NCBI GenBank assembly: GCA_905221605.1
Contig: CAJNDS010002618.1
Span: 62,001 to 126,000 of the forward strand
DNA length: 64,000 nucleotides
Origin: Symbiodinium natans
Taxonomy: Eukaryota > Sar > Dinophyceae > Suessiales > Symbiodiniaceae
Direction of reading: 5' to 3'
Part shown: positions 1 through 12,151 of the stretch, piece by piece
Numbering within the stretch: the first letter of the stretch is position 1
Layout of the letters: each line of letters opens with the position of its first letter
Notes under the pieces: model-generated
Told to the model about the DNA's origin: nothing
The model's database searches: none
Seen by the model: only the letters and a program-made list of their open reading frames with translations
Translations under genes and position numbers: made by a program

Positions 1-570
1 ACGGACGCGGGCCAGTCCTGACTAGCTCTGCGGGCGAAAGTTTGCTAGCAAATGGCACCCGCACACAACTGCGATCGTTCCCTACTACAACATCCCGCAA
101 CTTGGCAACTGTGACACTTCTTACAAACCCCATTATTTGGTTTGCGCTCTGTGCCTGTAAGACACCCTGCCTGACCGATACTTCTACGACGGTTAACACA
201 GAGGCCCACACAGCTCGACTGCCCTGGCCGCCAACCTCATAGCAGGCTCCCATCTGAATCTACTTGCGCGATACCAGTACTGGTGGGTCTTGTACTATTC
301 ACAGGGTCCCGGACCAATTTTTGAGTTGGATAAAACAGAGCAGGACTCGAACCCCATTCCAATTCTTGCACCACATGGTCCTGTAATGCCGTGCGCATAT
401 GCGCGCCCAGGCTTTGTGTTTTGCAAGTCAACTTGCGCCCCATATTGTTCATGAACTTGGGTTCTCAAGTGCGTCTGAGTACCAGTGCGGGCAATCTCTT
501 GTCGGCCTGCTGCAAGCTGCCCAACATGAACTTTAACTGGAGGTTTGACGAAGATGCGGGACCCTCAATA

Positions 571-641
571 TAAACCCCCTAATCGCAGGATCCCCTTATA
601 GTAACGACCCCCAATAAGGTACCCGAATTTCGTAAGCCCCA
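571..641 (+). repeat. Fold-back (MITE/introner-like) element, copy 1
   Basis: This is a short copy of a dispersed family also seen at 22419-22524, 26862-26945, 35463-35538 and 35776-35892. Shared core words are AGGATCCCCTT, CCCCAATAAGGTACCC and an end of the type TTTCGTAAGCCCC. The ends of the better copies are inverted repeats of the type GGGGTTTACGAAAAT / TTTCGGAAAACCCC. No coding capacity is seen. Confidence 0.6.
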
Positions 642-1350
642 AGCTGAAGTCGTGTGACGCCTGCCCGAACCAGGCCACCCAGCTCCAAGGACGAGCGGGT
701 CCATGTTGCAGGTGGCGTGGTCCACGTGCGTCCCTATATACACGACCTGGCAATGGAGAGTGGGACATGCGGTGCAGGCTCCTTGTGATACTAAGGCATA
801 TGGGTACCCTTCCTATTAAACATCCACCACATGGCACTGGTTCACACGACATTGCGCTTCGACATTTCAGCAGTCGAAATTCGGTCGTACGCTTTATAGT
901 GAGCCAGGGACTAAAGCAATGGAGCAATTAGAACAATACCCTTGTTTGTGTTCGTTCCCCCAACTTAACAATTGAAACAAATCGCCGCATTTGTTTAACA
1001 TAATTTGGGATCAACTTGTCTCCTGTTGGTGACATGGTCAATCTGACCTCTAACTTGAGAACCATCTTGATCCGTTTCATGCGAATCGCACTCTTCCTGG
1101 AAATAGCCCCCCAATCTCCCCAAGTTGAAGGCAATGGTGTAGTTCATTTGGTTAACATCATTGGAGGTCAGCTTTTACGCATGAATGCACTAACTCATGA
1201 TGAATCAAACAAATAGGGTTACATCATATCACGTCCACTGAAAAGGTTCATTAACTTAAGCAATACAGCTTCTAGAGTAATACACGTGTTCACGAATCAT
1301 GTGTTCGTTCTGCCAAGAGATTTTTGAACAAGTGAACTCATGCTGACAGG

Positions 1351-1474
1351 ATTGGAGGTCAACTTTTCCCCTTTTGATGATATTGTCACTCTGCTGGCCA
1401 AATATATGTCAACATTGGAGGTCAACTTTCCCCTTTTAATGATATTGTCACTCTGCCGGTCAAATACATGTCAA
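1351..1474 (+). repeat. Tandem duplication, unit about 62 bp
   Basis: Two adjacent copies begin ATTGGAGGTCAACTTT at 1351 and about 1413. Both contain GATATTGTCACTCTGC and end near ATGTCAA, with a few substitutions and a one-base length difference. A shorter echo (ATTGGAGGTCAGCTTTTA) lies at about 1160. No protein function is evident. Confidence 0.75.
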
Positions 1475-2339
1475 GACTGCCTTTAACTGAAAAGGCCCAG
1501 GACTTAGCATGTGTAATTCACATACTTGCAGGTCAGCTATACGCGTTTTGAGAGGCTTTATGGGAGCTCAAGGCCTTGAGATCTCTCTGAAACCATGGGA
1601 AGGTTGATTGAACGTTGGAAACCATCAATACTGGCAAAACTAATGTTTTCCACAAAGTATTCACGGGAAACCTTGTCCTCCATGAGTTCCAGCAGTCATG
1701 GACCTTTGTAAAACCATTGCGCTCCCAATGTTTCCATGATATTTGGATGGCGACTTCATGGAAAACATTGGCATGCTTCCTGTAAAGTACACAATGGTGA
1801 ACTGTAGTAAATCCTGGCCGACGTAGCTGTCGAGTCGGAGGCAGCAAACAAGACTCAGATCTGGGTCTCTTCGGACATGGTCTGCAACAGTAGGTCCCCT
1901 CAACTATGGATCCTCTTGAGGGCACCAGAACTTAGAGAACTCAGTATCTGTTGCCTTCCGGGAATGATTCGGTCTGCCGACGTCGAAGCTGGAATGGCAA
2001 AAGCCGTTTTCAGGCTGTAGGGGACCCGACAGATAACACGCCTTAGCTGCCGCGCACCCCCCACCCCACACCAGCTGCACATCCTGACCTCAAGAACACC
2101 CCCCCCCCCCCACCCCCCCACACACAAGCTGCCCACAAGCCCCCCAAAGAACGACGGAAGCCGCGCCTCACCGGGGCGCTGAACCTCAAAGCCGGGGAGT
2201 GGAAGGTTCGGGTTGGGGGTTATGTTGGGGTTTGGGGGGTTTCCGGCCAAAGGCATGATAGGGTTTGAGCTTTACGTGAAATCAGCCTTCAGCTTTCCTC
2301 AATCCCAAGTAAACCCCGGAACTGAGACCTGCATCCAAG

Positions 2340-2362
2340 TGAGGTTTAGGGTTTAGGGTTCA
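2340..2362 (+). repeat. Short telomere-type tract
   Basis: About three units of TTTAGGG-like sequence (GGTTTAGGGTTTAGGGTTCA) lie in non-coding DNA. It is one of many interstitial tracts of the plant/dinoflagellate telomere type in this window. Confidence 0.7.
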
Positions 2363-5300
2363 AGTTCCGCAGACCGAGGCACGCAGAACTGCACCCCAGG
2401 AGGAGGAGGCGTACCCAGTGCACCGCATGGGTCCTCGTGCGCCGGGCTGCTTTGGGGGTTTGGGGAGCTTCCGGTTGCTGTCTGGTTGAGGGCTCTCTGG
2501 ACCTGCGCTTCAAAGGCAACTCGGTTGCTTGAAGGCTCGTGGGTAGTCATAAGTAGGGTTAGAAGTTTCTTCATTAAGGTTGCAAGAAAGGCTACCTGAC
2601 TCACGGCCCTACTTACAGCTACCCATGAACCTTCTCGGTGTAACTGGGCATTTCTTTCCTTGGTCCCAGGCCTCCCAGCCGCGGAAGCCAGCTGCACCCT
2701 CGGAGGGGAGGTGAAACAGCGGTTGTTTTAGCAGAGAGGGATCCGAGGTCCCTTGAACCCTAAACCGCCTAAACCCCCTAGAGGGCCCCCTAAATCCTGG
2801 GTAGCTTCCCAAATGTTGGCCCCTTTTTGGGTATCCATCAGAAGGCGACACCCTTGAAAAAGGGGATCCCAAAAAGGGACAGAGCTAACCCCCTGCAGAT
2901 CCTGGTCGAGACTTTGGGGCGGGAGCTCCACCGTCACAGCACCGGCACCTATGTTGGGGCGCCGGCCGCGCCGATCCACCAGGCTTTCCTCAAAGGACGC
3001 AGTTCTAGGGATTGGGCCTTTGTTGCAAGGGCTTAGGGTTTAGGGTTTAGGGTTTAGGGTTTGGGTTTAGGATGGGTTTAGGGATACGGCCTTGTATTTA
3101 CAAGCGACTACAGGGGGTTTTCATTGTAGACGTCAGGGGACACGAATCGAGAACCCCTATGTGGAGGTAAGGGCTCAAGGTTGAGCCTCCCCCCCCCCCC
3201 CCGGGCTTTTCTAAGAGTATTCTAAGCCCTCATAAACCTCACTACAAGGCTCGTGGCCCCAGAACCAAAACAAAACTCGAACTCGGGGCCGCACCGACCC
3301 TGGAAGAGGAGCAGCCAGGACTCCTGCACGGGTCAGGGTTTTTGGGCTGAGGGCTGGGAGAAGGCTTCAATCATCAGAGGAGCAAAGTTTGGTTGAACCA
3401 AGGGCGTGAGCAGGTTTGAGCAAGGGCTTCATTGACTGGGGATGAATTTGGGTTGCCCGAGCTCAAACTGCCTGTTGTCGCTGAGTCACTCAAGCAGCTG
3501 CTTTCGCGCTCAGGCGGCGGCTTCATGCGAGTGCCGGTTCACACTGGAAGCCTCACAAATTTTGCGATGTTTGCGGCGGCTTAGAACTGAACAGGTCATA
3601 CGTCAGACAAGGCTCCCGGGATCTAAAAGTGCGTGTCACTCTGCACAGACATTGTATAGTTTGGGAAGCCTGCAAAAGATTCGAAGGTGTTCATGGAGGC
3701 CTCAGCCTACCGCACAAAGGAAACCCTCGCACCCAGCCGCCTGGGTTCCCAGTGAGAGTATCCACCGCGCAGCAAGATCGGCCAGCCCCTCACCCACGGC
3801 TGCCGCAGCGCGGGCGCGGGCCTGCAACGCATCATAACGCATCGCTTCAAGGTTATACCTCAACTTGCTTTTAACAGAGGCAGCGGAATCAGGAGCCGAG
3901 GAGCAGCAGGGCCATGAGGACATCATGCTGGGCACAGCCAGCTGGGCCCAAGAAGGTTAGAAGCCCCAGGGCCTCGTCAAGCAGCTGCGGCTCCACATGC
4001 AGACCGTACTGCGGCCTGCATCGCTGCTGCAGAACTATGTTATGTTGGGTTCACTACGAGTTTAGGGCTCTGCACTCCAATTCTAGCCCGTCCGACACAG
4101 GAATCTGAAGGTACCAGTGCATCGCATTGTGTTCAGGGGGACTGAAGTGGAACTCAAAGCAATTACGGATCGCACTCATCAGGAATCACTCCTATTGGGA
4201 CAGTTCAAGCCTGACGACACATCATTGGCAAGGGTCCTGTTGATGGCAAAGATGTGGAAGCTTGAAGCATTCCGCTGCAAGTAACCTCAGAAAGTGTAGC
4301 TTTCGGGCTTGCTGCCTGCTTGCCAAAGAAATCTATGGGAAGAATGCTTTTTAGCGGCGATGGACTTCTCAGCGGCCAGGTCATGCCTAGAGCCCTAAAC
4401 AGCGTGGGAGGAAGGATCAACCCTTGCATCTTGCTCGAACACGCTTGGCCTAGTTGAGCCCACCAAGGCTGGTGGTAGCAACAGGAGCCCGGCGCAAATC
4501 GGGGCAACTCAGATTTCAACTCTTGGGGCCCCTGCGTGCCAGCGGGATGCTGTGTTGAGCCTGCACACACACCAGCAAACAGCTATTCGGCTTGCATTGC
4601 TAGTATAAGCAGACAGAAAGCTACAATTGCTTTTGCTCATCTTCTCTCTGAAGCTTCTGACCAAATTGCTACAGTAAGGTATCGTTCGCAGGCCTGCCTT
4701 GCCGGGCCCAAATCGACCATTGTTGATGGGATAGACCTCCCCAAGGCCAAAGGAGTATCCAAGGGTTGCGACCAGCAACGTGGACTGGCAAACAAGACAG
4801 CGGCAATGAGGGTAGGTTGAGACCAACGACAGCAAAGAGCAGTTGGCTTGGCAAAAGCTGCTGCAGGCCGCTTCGACGGGTTACGGCGTTTCTGAGCCTC
4901 AAAAACAGGCTCCCGTGGCAGGTCGTCGTGAATACATGATGCCTGACTCCGTTTTGCCATTTCTACTTCTTGTTGAGGAGTTGAAATGGCTTCCCCGTCT
5001 CCTGCCCACACTCCAGAAAGAACAGAGCCTAAGCGTGTGCTGCCTGAAGTGGCGAAGTAACAGCCGGGACGAATTACCGAGAGCAGCCAAGTTGCAAACC
5101 GGCATGACGAACGTTGATCTAAACACCGTCTTCTCCCCAAGCCCCAACCCCGCGATATCGGAGGCAGCACAAACAGAGAAAAGCCGAACAGCCCTACCCT
5201 ACTCTCGGCCTACATGCTAAGTGGCAGCTCAAACTTGTCAGAGAGGCGGCGTCAACATGAAAACAGCTTTGGCCCGAAAGCCGCAACACGTGTGTCGTAA

Positions 5301-8100
5301 TTCTACAGCATGCCACAGAGTCAAGACGGGGAGCATAGCCCGGGACGCCTCCTTGCCGTGAGCATTCAAATCCAGGGCTTGTAGGCCTTGGCAGCCAACT
5401 ACACGGCATGACCAGAAAGGTGGTTCTGGGCAGGTCGGACATTGATGAAGTCCGGCATGCTGGCAGCAAACGGCACACCGCTAGCCGAAAATCTACCTGT
5501 CACCCCAAACGCACAGGCTGGTAAGGCTAGCAGCAACGGTACTGTAGTAGTGTTACAGAGTCGTAACTCATCTACCAAGAACAACTTCCGTCACTGCGGC
5601 AGTGCTCGTGGCAACAGGTCTTCCGGTACCCTCTCAACTCCCGGCCGGAGAGGAGGTGGGTGATGATCACGGGCTCTCCGAAACGCTGCAAGGATGCGGC
5701 TGCCTGCATGCCAGTGTGCCCAAGCTTTTCTGGGGTGACCCCCGGCTGGGGCTCCGACTGCTTCAGAGCTAGTCAGGCTCGCGTGTGCGCTGAATACGGG
5801 ACGATGCAGAGGCCACATGTAAGATGCACAATGACACAAACGATTCGCCATGCACATCAGCGTACACAGAGTTGATTAGACTGAGGCAGTGTGTGCAAAA
5901 CACATGCAGAACATGAAGTAGAAAGCAACAAGGCAGCAAGTATCCAGCCAAGCAGCAAATAACCCCATTGGTCTATCACGACGTCGTGAACCCATGCAAC
6001 CATGAAGGGTGTCTCGCTTCACATTCCAAAGTCTACACAAAAGACACATGCCCTCTGCCCAGTCCTGGCCAGAACTTGAAACCTAACCAGCGACAGCATT
6101 GCTTTCTCATGGGCCTCCTTCCAGGTACGGAAGTTCGGCGCACCCACCCGCAAGAGGCCACACTGCAGGGAGCGTACAGTTTCATACGAGTCTCTTGCCG
6201 GGGGGGGGGGGGTGGGCTCATGCAACGAGGGATGCGAAACGGTGTGAAGTTCCGATCTCTCCGAACAAGTCACTGTCGAGTGTGGTTCGTGGCTATGGCG
6301 CCCCTTGCTTTGGAGCAGAAACTGCACATGTCGACGGCCTCCTGCCCTGGCTCTGTGCTATGTCGTCTTGCTGCTTGCCGAACGGCGGCCAGGGCCCGCG
6401 GCTGCTGCGCAACCTGCTTAAAGTGTGCAAACTGCTCTGAAATTGGTGGTTGAGGCGAAATACTACAGTATATCTAGGCTTCGGAAAGAGTTTGCCCAAC
6501 TGCCATAAAGTTACAAAGATGATGAGGGCTCGGTAAGTTACGCGAACTTGCACCACCTTGACATCAACTTTCGGTCGAAACCTCAACCACCGCTTCAAGC
6601 CCCCGGCCTTGTCGAGAACCTCTGAAACCTCGACGTCCTCGACACCCGGGATGGACTAGGGCTTTGGCGTGTCAGGTTCAGGATGTTCGGTTCCAGATGT
6701 TTCGGATGTTGTCGAGCAAGCTCTCAGACTCTCACGCACACGGGGCCCCCGCATCCCCGGCAACCCCGGCACTCGCCGCAAGAGCGGCCAGCCAGCAGCC
6801 TCGGGCCTCGCTTTCAAGGCAGATAGGATTTTCGCTAACAAAACGCGACAGTGAGAGCGCTCTGCGATGTTGCGATGATGCGATTCTTTGCTTCGCTGAG
6901 ATCGGCACCGGCATGCAGCCATCGCGACAAGCCCCCAAAGCAAAACAGATCAAGAAAGTCAGATGGAAGCACGACGAGGGGGCAAGAGTGGGCAGGAGCT
7001 GATGAGTTCATTGTACGGTGTACAGATGGCCGAGTGCACCCGCACTGTAAGAGGCTTTCGCGGCTGCATGGACTTAGTAGCACCAGCCTCTGAGCCAAGC
7101 CCAGCGGCGAGCAGAACGAGATCTAACAACTTCAATAAAAAGACACACCTCGGAATGCTTCATAAGGGATGCGGCTCCCTAACGCCCCCCACGAGCTCTC
7201 CCTTGAAGCCCAAACATCCCTGAGCTTCAGGACCCTGCCTTGCCCAGCTTCCTCCGTTCACGCTGGCGCGCCCGCTTTGCGGCACGCGCGCCATTGGACT
7301 GGCTCTGCCTGGGACGCAGGTTGGAAGGGTTGGCTGCTGCTCAGTCAGGGCGCCAGGGCATCACTGAGAGTCCAATGCCTAACACGCTCATTTTTCCAGT
7401 TCTGAAGACCATGCTCTTTGTCAGTCCCTCAACCATTCGTCCGCTTACGGCACCGGGATCCCGGGTTTAAGATGCAGGCTCATCCTTCTCTGCCTCGTCC
7501 GGCTCTGCCTCCTCTGGCCTCCAGGACATAGCGAGGACAGGAAAGTTCAAAACGGTGCACTTGGGTAGAGCAGTCAGGGCTTCTGCTTAGGTATATGAAA
7601 TCAGCGCACTCCGTGCGGACTTTTTCTCAGGTCGCTGTGTTTGAGAACACAGGCATGGCAAGCGGAACCTGAGAAAGCCGTATGCCAGCCTCGGTGAGAC
7701 GTCCGGGCATGAGTCCTGATCGCGCTTCGTTCTAGAGTATATGAGGCAAACACATAAAAGGTGCCAGTACTTGCCTCAGTCCTAGACGCTATGAGGATGA
7801 CGACGAGATACAGGACAAGCATCGCGGTACTCGACCATCTACTGAATCATCTACGGCATGGCAGCGTACCAACATTGGGCCATCGCTGCTCAGATCGCCT
7901 CCTCGCGACCTCTAGGAAATTTCACCACACCATGGGCTTCGCGCGGCGGAAGAAACATTGCCATAGGCAGCTGCGCAGAGTACCCGGCTGAGTACCCGCA
8001 AGCAGCCGCAATTTCCTTCGCTTGTGAGCTTGGGAACTTAACAACGATCCCAGCGCACACATAGTTGCCTGCGCCACATGGCAGGAGCAAGGATCAACAT
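2363..8100. other. Long stretch without a secure gene
   Basis: Open frames occur on both strands, but none shows a family motif, and most overlap one another in shadow frames. A minus-strand frame at 3702-3935 has a plausible amphipathic, alanine- and arginine-rich composition and could be an exon, but nothing confirms it. A TTTAGGG tract lies at about 3030-3065. A degenerate fold-back-like sequence (GGGGATCCCAAAAAGGG) lies at about 2814-2880. Poly-C runs lie at about 3190-3202. Confidence 0.4.
3030..3074 (+). repeat. Telomere-type TTTAGGG tract
   Basis: Four near-perfect TTTAGGG units are followed by degenerate ones. The tract is interstitial: non-telomeric sequence lies on both sides. Confidence 0.85.
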
Positions 8101-8113
8101 CTTTGGCCCATCT

Positions 8114-9384
8114 TCAGGAACTCTTCGTCGAGCTTCTCAGTGGGCGGTTGTAGATCTTCTTCGGTGCTGCACCCCGGCTGGGTGGTGGCGGAGGAACCTT
8201 CACTGGGACCTTCATAATTCCGAGTAGGTCTTGCAACTGGGCAGATGCCTCGACGAGGTTCTGGGCTTTTGGCAGGGCGCTCGTGGGCATCACGATGGGT
8301 CTGGGACTGTCTGCTTGCCAGCAGAAGGGCTTGCCATTCCGTATCGGAACCCACATACAGGACTGGCTGTCCGTGAGCTCAAGACGAAACTTGCTCCCCC
8401 AGTACACACACCGCTCGTCGGCGTCGAACTTGATGAGCCCAGCCGTTTTGAGGACCCTGCCAGTCGGCCGTGTGGTCACCACCGTGCACGACATGGACCC
8501 GGAATCCGGCACCACCTGGGGTTTAAGAATTTAAGGCTTCATATGATGAAAAGTACTTGTACATGCTGGTTGTCCATTTTCCTATATGCTAAAACTGGCG
8601 TTCTTCGCTGCAAGCATGAAGCCTTACAGGGCATGATATCAGAACTTTCGCGAAAAGTGCACAAGTTGTGTGTCATTGGTGGCATCTATCGCGGACGACT
8701 ACACTTGATTGCTATGACATGTCAGCAAAAGTGTATAACCCTCATATCAGGACTTCGATCATGAAGCCACGAGGCCGAGACGGGACTTTGTGAGTTGTTG
8801 TTTATCTTACCTGGCGTCTAAACGGGCTTATTCCACGCGACGCTTCAACTGTACACAGGGCGGAGTTTCCTTTGCTGAAACCCCACCTCGTAGCGGCTGC
8901 CATTCTCATCCTTCCACTTGCCGGTGATGCGCACGATCATCTCCGCTGCTTCCGCTGCTTCCGCAGCTTCCGCAGCTTCCGCTGCTTCCTCTGCTTCTGC
9001 TTCTTCCGTCTGGCATGCGGTTTCTTTCGTCGCCTTCGCACGGCCTTCGCGGCCTTTGGTGTCTTCGTTCTTCGGATGCCAGCAGCGTTTCTCGCTGCCC
9101 TGCTCGGCTACTGGGTGCACTGGGTGCCACTGGTATGCAGCTTTTCCCTCCTTAAGCGGCTGCCAAGTGAGCCGCTTCGCTCCATTGTCAGGCCAATCGT
9201 CCAAGTAGTAAGATGACCCCCAGTACACTGCACCCTCCCACACTTTAAGCAGACCCTTTGTCACGCGGCGTCGGCCACCTGGGCGGCAAGTTTCCACAGT
9301 CCAGCGGGTCGGCCCATCTCGGGAGACCCTGTACTCGGTCCCTTGCCCATCTTCCCAGGTCCCGACGAGCTCTTCAAACGCCAT
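8114..9384 (-). CDS. Two-copy 'YWG' domain protein, family not recognised
   Basis: Two exons join cleanly. Exon 1 is 9384-8887: it starts with ATG and ends CTACGAG before a GT donor. Exon 2 starts at 8515 after a CCCAG acceptor. The joined protein has two diverged copies of one domain of about 75 residues. Copy 1 runs from GTWEDGQGTEYRV through VYWGSSYYLDDW to KRLTWQPL. Copy 2 runs from GKWKDENGSRYEV through CVYWGSKFRLEL to SCMWVPIRNGKPFCW. Shared features are an opening G-x-W-x-D-x-x-G-x-x-Y-x-V, a central VYWGS, and a closing tryptophan-rich strand, suggesting a small beta-rich fold. The linker is acidic (Glu/Ala repeats encoded by GCT/GCC-type codons). A possible third copy lies upstream in another frame near 9400-9470 (VRYWGS). 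Two downstream frames compete for the C-terminus: one ends at 8114, the other ends FLKMGQRC near 8095. Function is unknown. Confidence 0.6.
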
Positions 9385-9608
9385 GTTAAGCTCGCGACTG
9401 ACCCCCAGTACCTGACCTCAACCCTGCATCCTTTGAGCCACGAGATCGCCCCGGACACGAGTTCAAGAGGAGCCTTTGCGGCTTTGGAGACAGGCAACAG
9501 CACGAAATAGGCAGCTACCAAGGGCAGCTCCGCGCCTCGGGATTGGCTCTTGCGCCTGTGCCACAGACACCTGAGGCTGTGAGGCTGCTGCTGAAGTGAT
9601 GGGCCCGT

Positions 9609-9715
9609 TAGGATTTAGGGTTTAGGATGTAGGGTTTAGGGCGTTGGGAGTAGGGTGTTTGGTGTACACCCTAAACCCTAAAACCTGAACCCAAAACCCT
9701 AATCCCAGGTTTATA
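9609..9715. repeat. Degenerate telomere-type repeats, both orientations
   Basis: Degenerate TTTAGGG-type units run to about 9670. They are followed directly by CCCTAAACCCTAA-type units, so the tract inverts within about 100 bases. The region around it, 9500-10430, shows no recognisable gene and holds further TTTAGGG-like words near 10340-10420. Confidence 0.65.
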
Positions 9716-10561
9716 GGGTTTGGGGTTTTATCTGCATCTGCCAGGGCACGGCATCGCAGGTCGTCTTCTGGGCGTCCCAGGATGCCCAGACCTCTCGAGG
9801 CTCTGTGGGGTTTTTTCTGGCGGGTCCTACAAGAATACTATGAACCCGCGAGTGAATGAATTACAGTGAAGAGAATAATTAGCCCAACTTATCATGTAAT
9901 GAGTAAAGCGAATGAAAGCATGACATTGGGCTTTCTTGGACATCAAGACTCAGCCCCAGATCAACCATTAACAGGAGCTAGAGATAGAGGGTTCCTTGTC
10001 AAGAGCGTACGGGGTTTCAGGGCTTAGGGTGAACCCACCCCCGAAACCCCGAATCCCAACCCTTTTGCCCAAACCCTCAAACCCTCGAGCCCTGAACCTC
10101 TACAACCCTCTAAGCCGCAAAGGTCAAAACCCCAACAAAAAAAGCAGAACCACCCCAAAAACCTGAACGAAAAAAGTATTTTAAAGACCCTTCAAACCAT
10201 AAAGGGCCTTAACGAGCCTGAAGACTCTGTAAAGCACCTACCCCCAAAGGACTCCGAGAGAGACATCTCCTTGCCTGTGCCGGCGACTCAACCTCCAGGG
10301 CCGGGGAGGTGGCAGAAGGCGCCTCCGGCGCCTCGTCGGCTGGGTTTAGGTTTTACAGGGTTCCGTAGGGTTTGGGGTTTGGGGTCTGGGGGTTCAGGGT
10401 TTGGGGTTTAGGGTATTTCTACGGATTCTAGGGCGTGTAAGGCTTTACGGGTTTGGTTGCGGAGCTTCGGACAAGGACGATGCAGCTGTCGACTGCCTTG
10501 CGGGGAGGGGGAGACACGAGCAAGATTTCCCCCAACACGCGGAAAGTGCTACGACAACTGC

Positions 10562-10791
10562 ACGTCTTGCGGGAGAGCCTCCCGAGCACGGAGGATAAGC
10601 TGCTCCACAAGCCTCAAAAAGCAGGTCCGGGCACAAACTCTCATCGAATTCTCGAATGGCTGGTCACTGTAAAGCCCTCGGACCCTCGGGCCCTTTTGCT
10701 GCAACCCTTGGCTCATGCGTTGCGAGTCAGAATGTCGCGTACGAAGATCTGCCACGTCCTGCTCCCTAAGACCCATCCATGCTTCCTCAGC
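10562..10791 (-). CDS. Probable exons of an unidentified protein
   Basis: Two short minus-strand segments look coding. One starts at 10791 after a CAAG acceptor and reads AEEAWMGLREQDVADLRTRH and onward. The other starts at 10612 after TTGAG and reads LVEQLILRAREALPQDV, ending before GT. Both are charged and helix-forming. No family is recognised, the joining between them is not proven, and flanking exons were not found. Confidence 0.35.
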
Positions 10792-12077
10792 CTTGCAGCC
10801 AAACCGCCCTAAAGACTCAATCCCAAAATGCCGAAGGAGCTTCACGACCTTCGCACCAAACCCCTTGCTTGACCACCCTCACATTATGACCCACATGCCG
10901 CACCACGAGTAAGCACAGCGGCTGCGCGAGCTGAATCTCGAAGCCAGCCCAGGACTGCGCGGGGGGCGAGAGGAGCTGACACCACCTCCGAGCGCTGGCA
11001 GCGGAATGACCATCCGGATCATCTGCTTTAGGGACTCGGAGTCTGGGGGTTCAAGCGGACAGTAATGGCATGGGGGCATAGCAAGGATTCGGAGTTTAGG
11101 ATTCGTGCCAGTGTTGCAGAACAAATGTTAACAAGCACTAGCTGCAAGCTTCTGAGTTCCAAGACCTGGCGTATGTATTGCAAGACAAGCGCTGAGACTT
11201 TCGTGTTGCACGTCTGAACCACAGGAAACTATAGTCTAAGAAGATAGGCTGTTCCTCTCAAGCCTGCTCAATATAACGTCCCCCAAGCCTAAGCTCTAAA
11301 ACAACAGAAGGCCGAGTCCGCCAAGGCCGTGAGGCCTTGAGTCTCAAAAGTCTCAAGCACGTGCCCGCCCGGCACCCCGGACGTGCACGGTGTTTCAGCA
11401 TGTTCTTTTGCAATCGAGTTTGCATTTTCAGCGACGGATGTCTTAGCTCGAGCACCTATGAAGGGCGCAGTGAGGTGCGATAATCGTTGTGAATGCACAA
11501 CTCCATGATCCAATGGCTCTTGAACTTACATGTCGCTCTTGGCTGAGAGAATGTCTGCTTCAGTGCTACTACTTTCCTACTCGCGTCGCTTCCTTCAAGT
11601 CATGGCGCTGCTGTTGACCTTCAAGGCCCACCGATTTCCTGACCCTTTTGAACCTTGGACCCTACCGACAGGCGGTCGACGTGCAGCGTGATCAATTGCC
11701 AAACCCTATGAAGCCCTAACCGAGGCGTCGTGGCCTGTTCGGCTTGATGGCCGCCGGCTGGCGCCGTTTGTTGCCCGAGACTGCCTGGTGCTGCCAAGCG
11801 GGTGTCTGGCTTGCGTTTGATGGTGTGGTTGGGGATTTTAGTGAAGTTTAGTGAGTTTAGTGCTTGGGGTTCCAGGCTTTTAGGGTTTTAGGGTTCTGAC
11901 CCCATGTGCTCGTGCATGTTACACGTTGGCAGAGCCGATTGCAAGGTCAAACACAGACACAAGATGGCCAGGCCATTAAAGCACTGTCTACCTTCGCGGC
12001 TGAATTCAGAGGTCTTACCTGAGCCTCCGCCTGCACAGCTGTCCATGCAAAACAGGTTCCGTTGCATCCACGCCCGC

Positions 12078-12151
12078 CTGCAATGACAGTCTCAGCGCGT
12101 TCGCCAGGACCATGGGGTCCTCATTGTACTCCTCGCTCATCACCGCAGGCG
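12078..12151 (-). CDS. Probable exon with a UIM-like helix
   Basis: The exon would start at 12151 after CTAG and end at 12078 with CAG before a GC donor. It reads MSEEYNEDPMVLANALRLSL near its centre. The pattern of acidic residues, then A-x-x-x-S inside a helix, resembles a ubiquitin-interacting motif such as those in proteasome subunit Rpn10. This is a short-motif resemblance only. The rest of the gene was not located: the stretch between about 12.2 and 14.4 kb gave no other secure exon. Confidence 0.4.

Larger units (their letters stand above)
1..2330. other. Spacer without a recognised gene
   Basis: I see no open reading frame here with a recognisable motif or convincing exon structure on either strand. 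The stretch holds one fold-back element at 571-641, one tandem duplication at 1351-1474, and short C-rich and G-rich tracts near 2100-2130. Unrecognised exons of fast-evolving genes could still be present. Confidence 0.5.
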
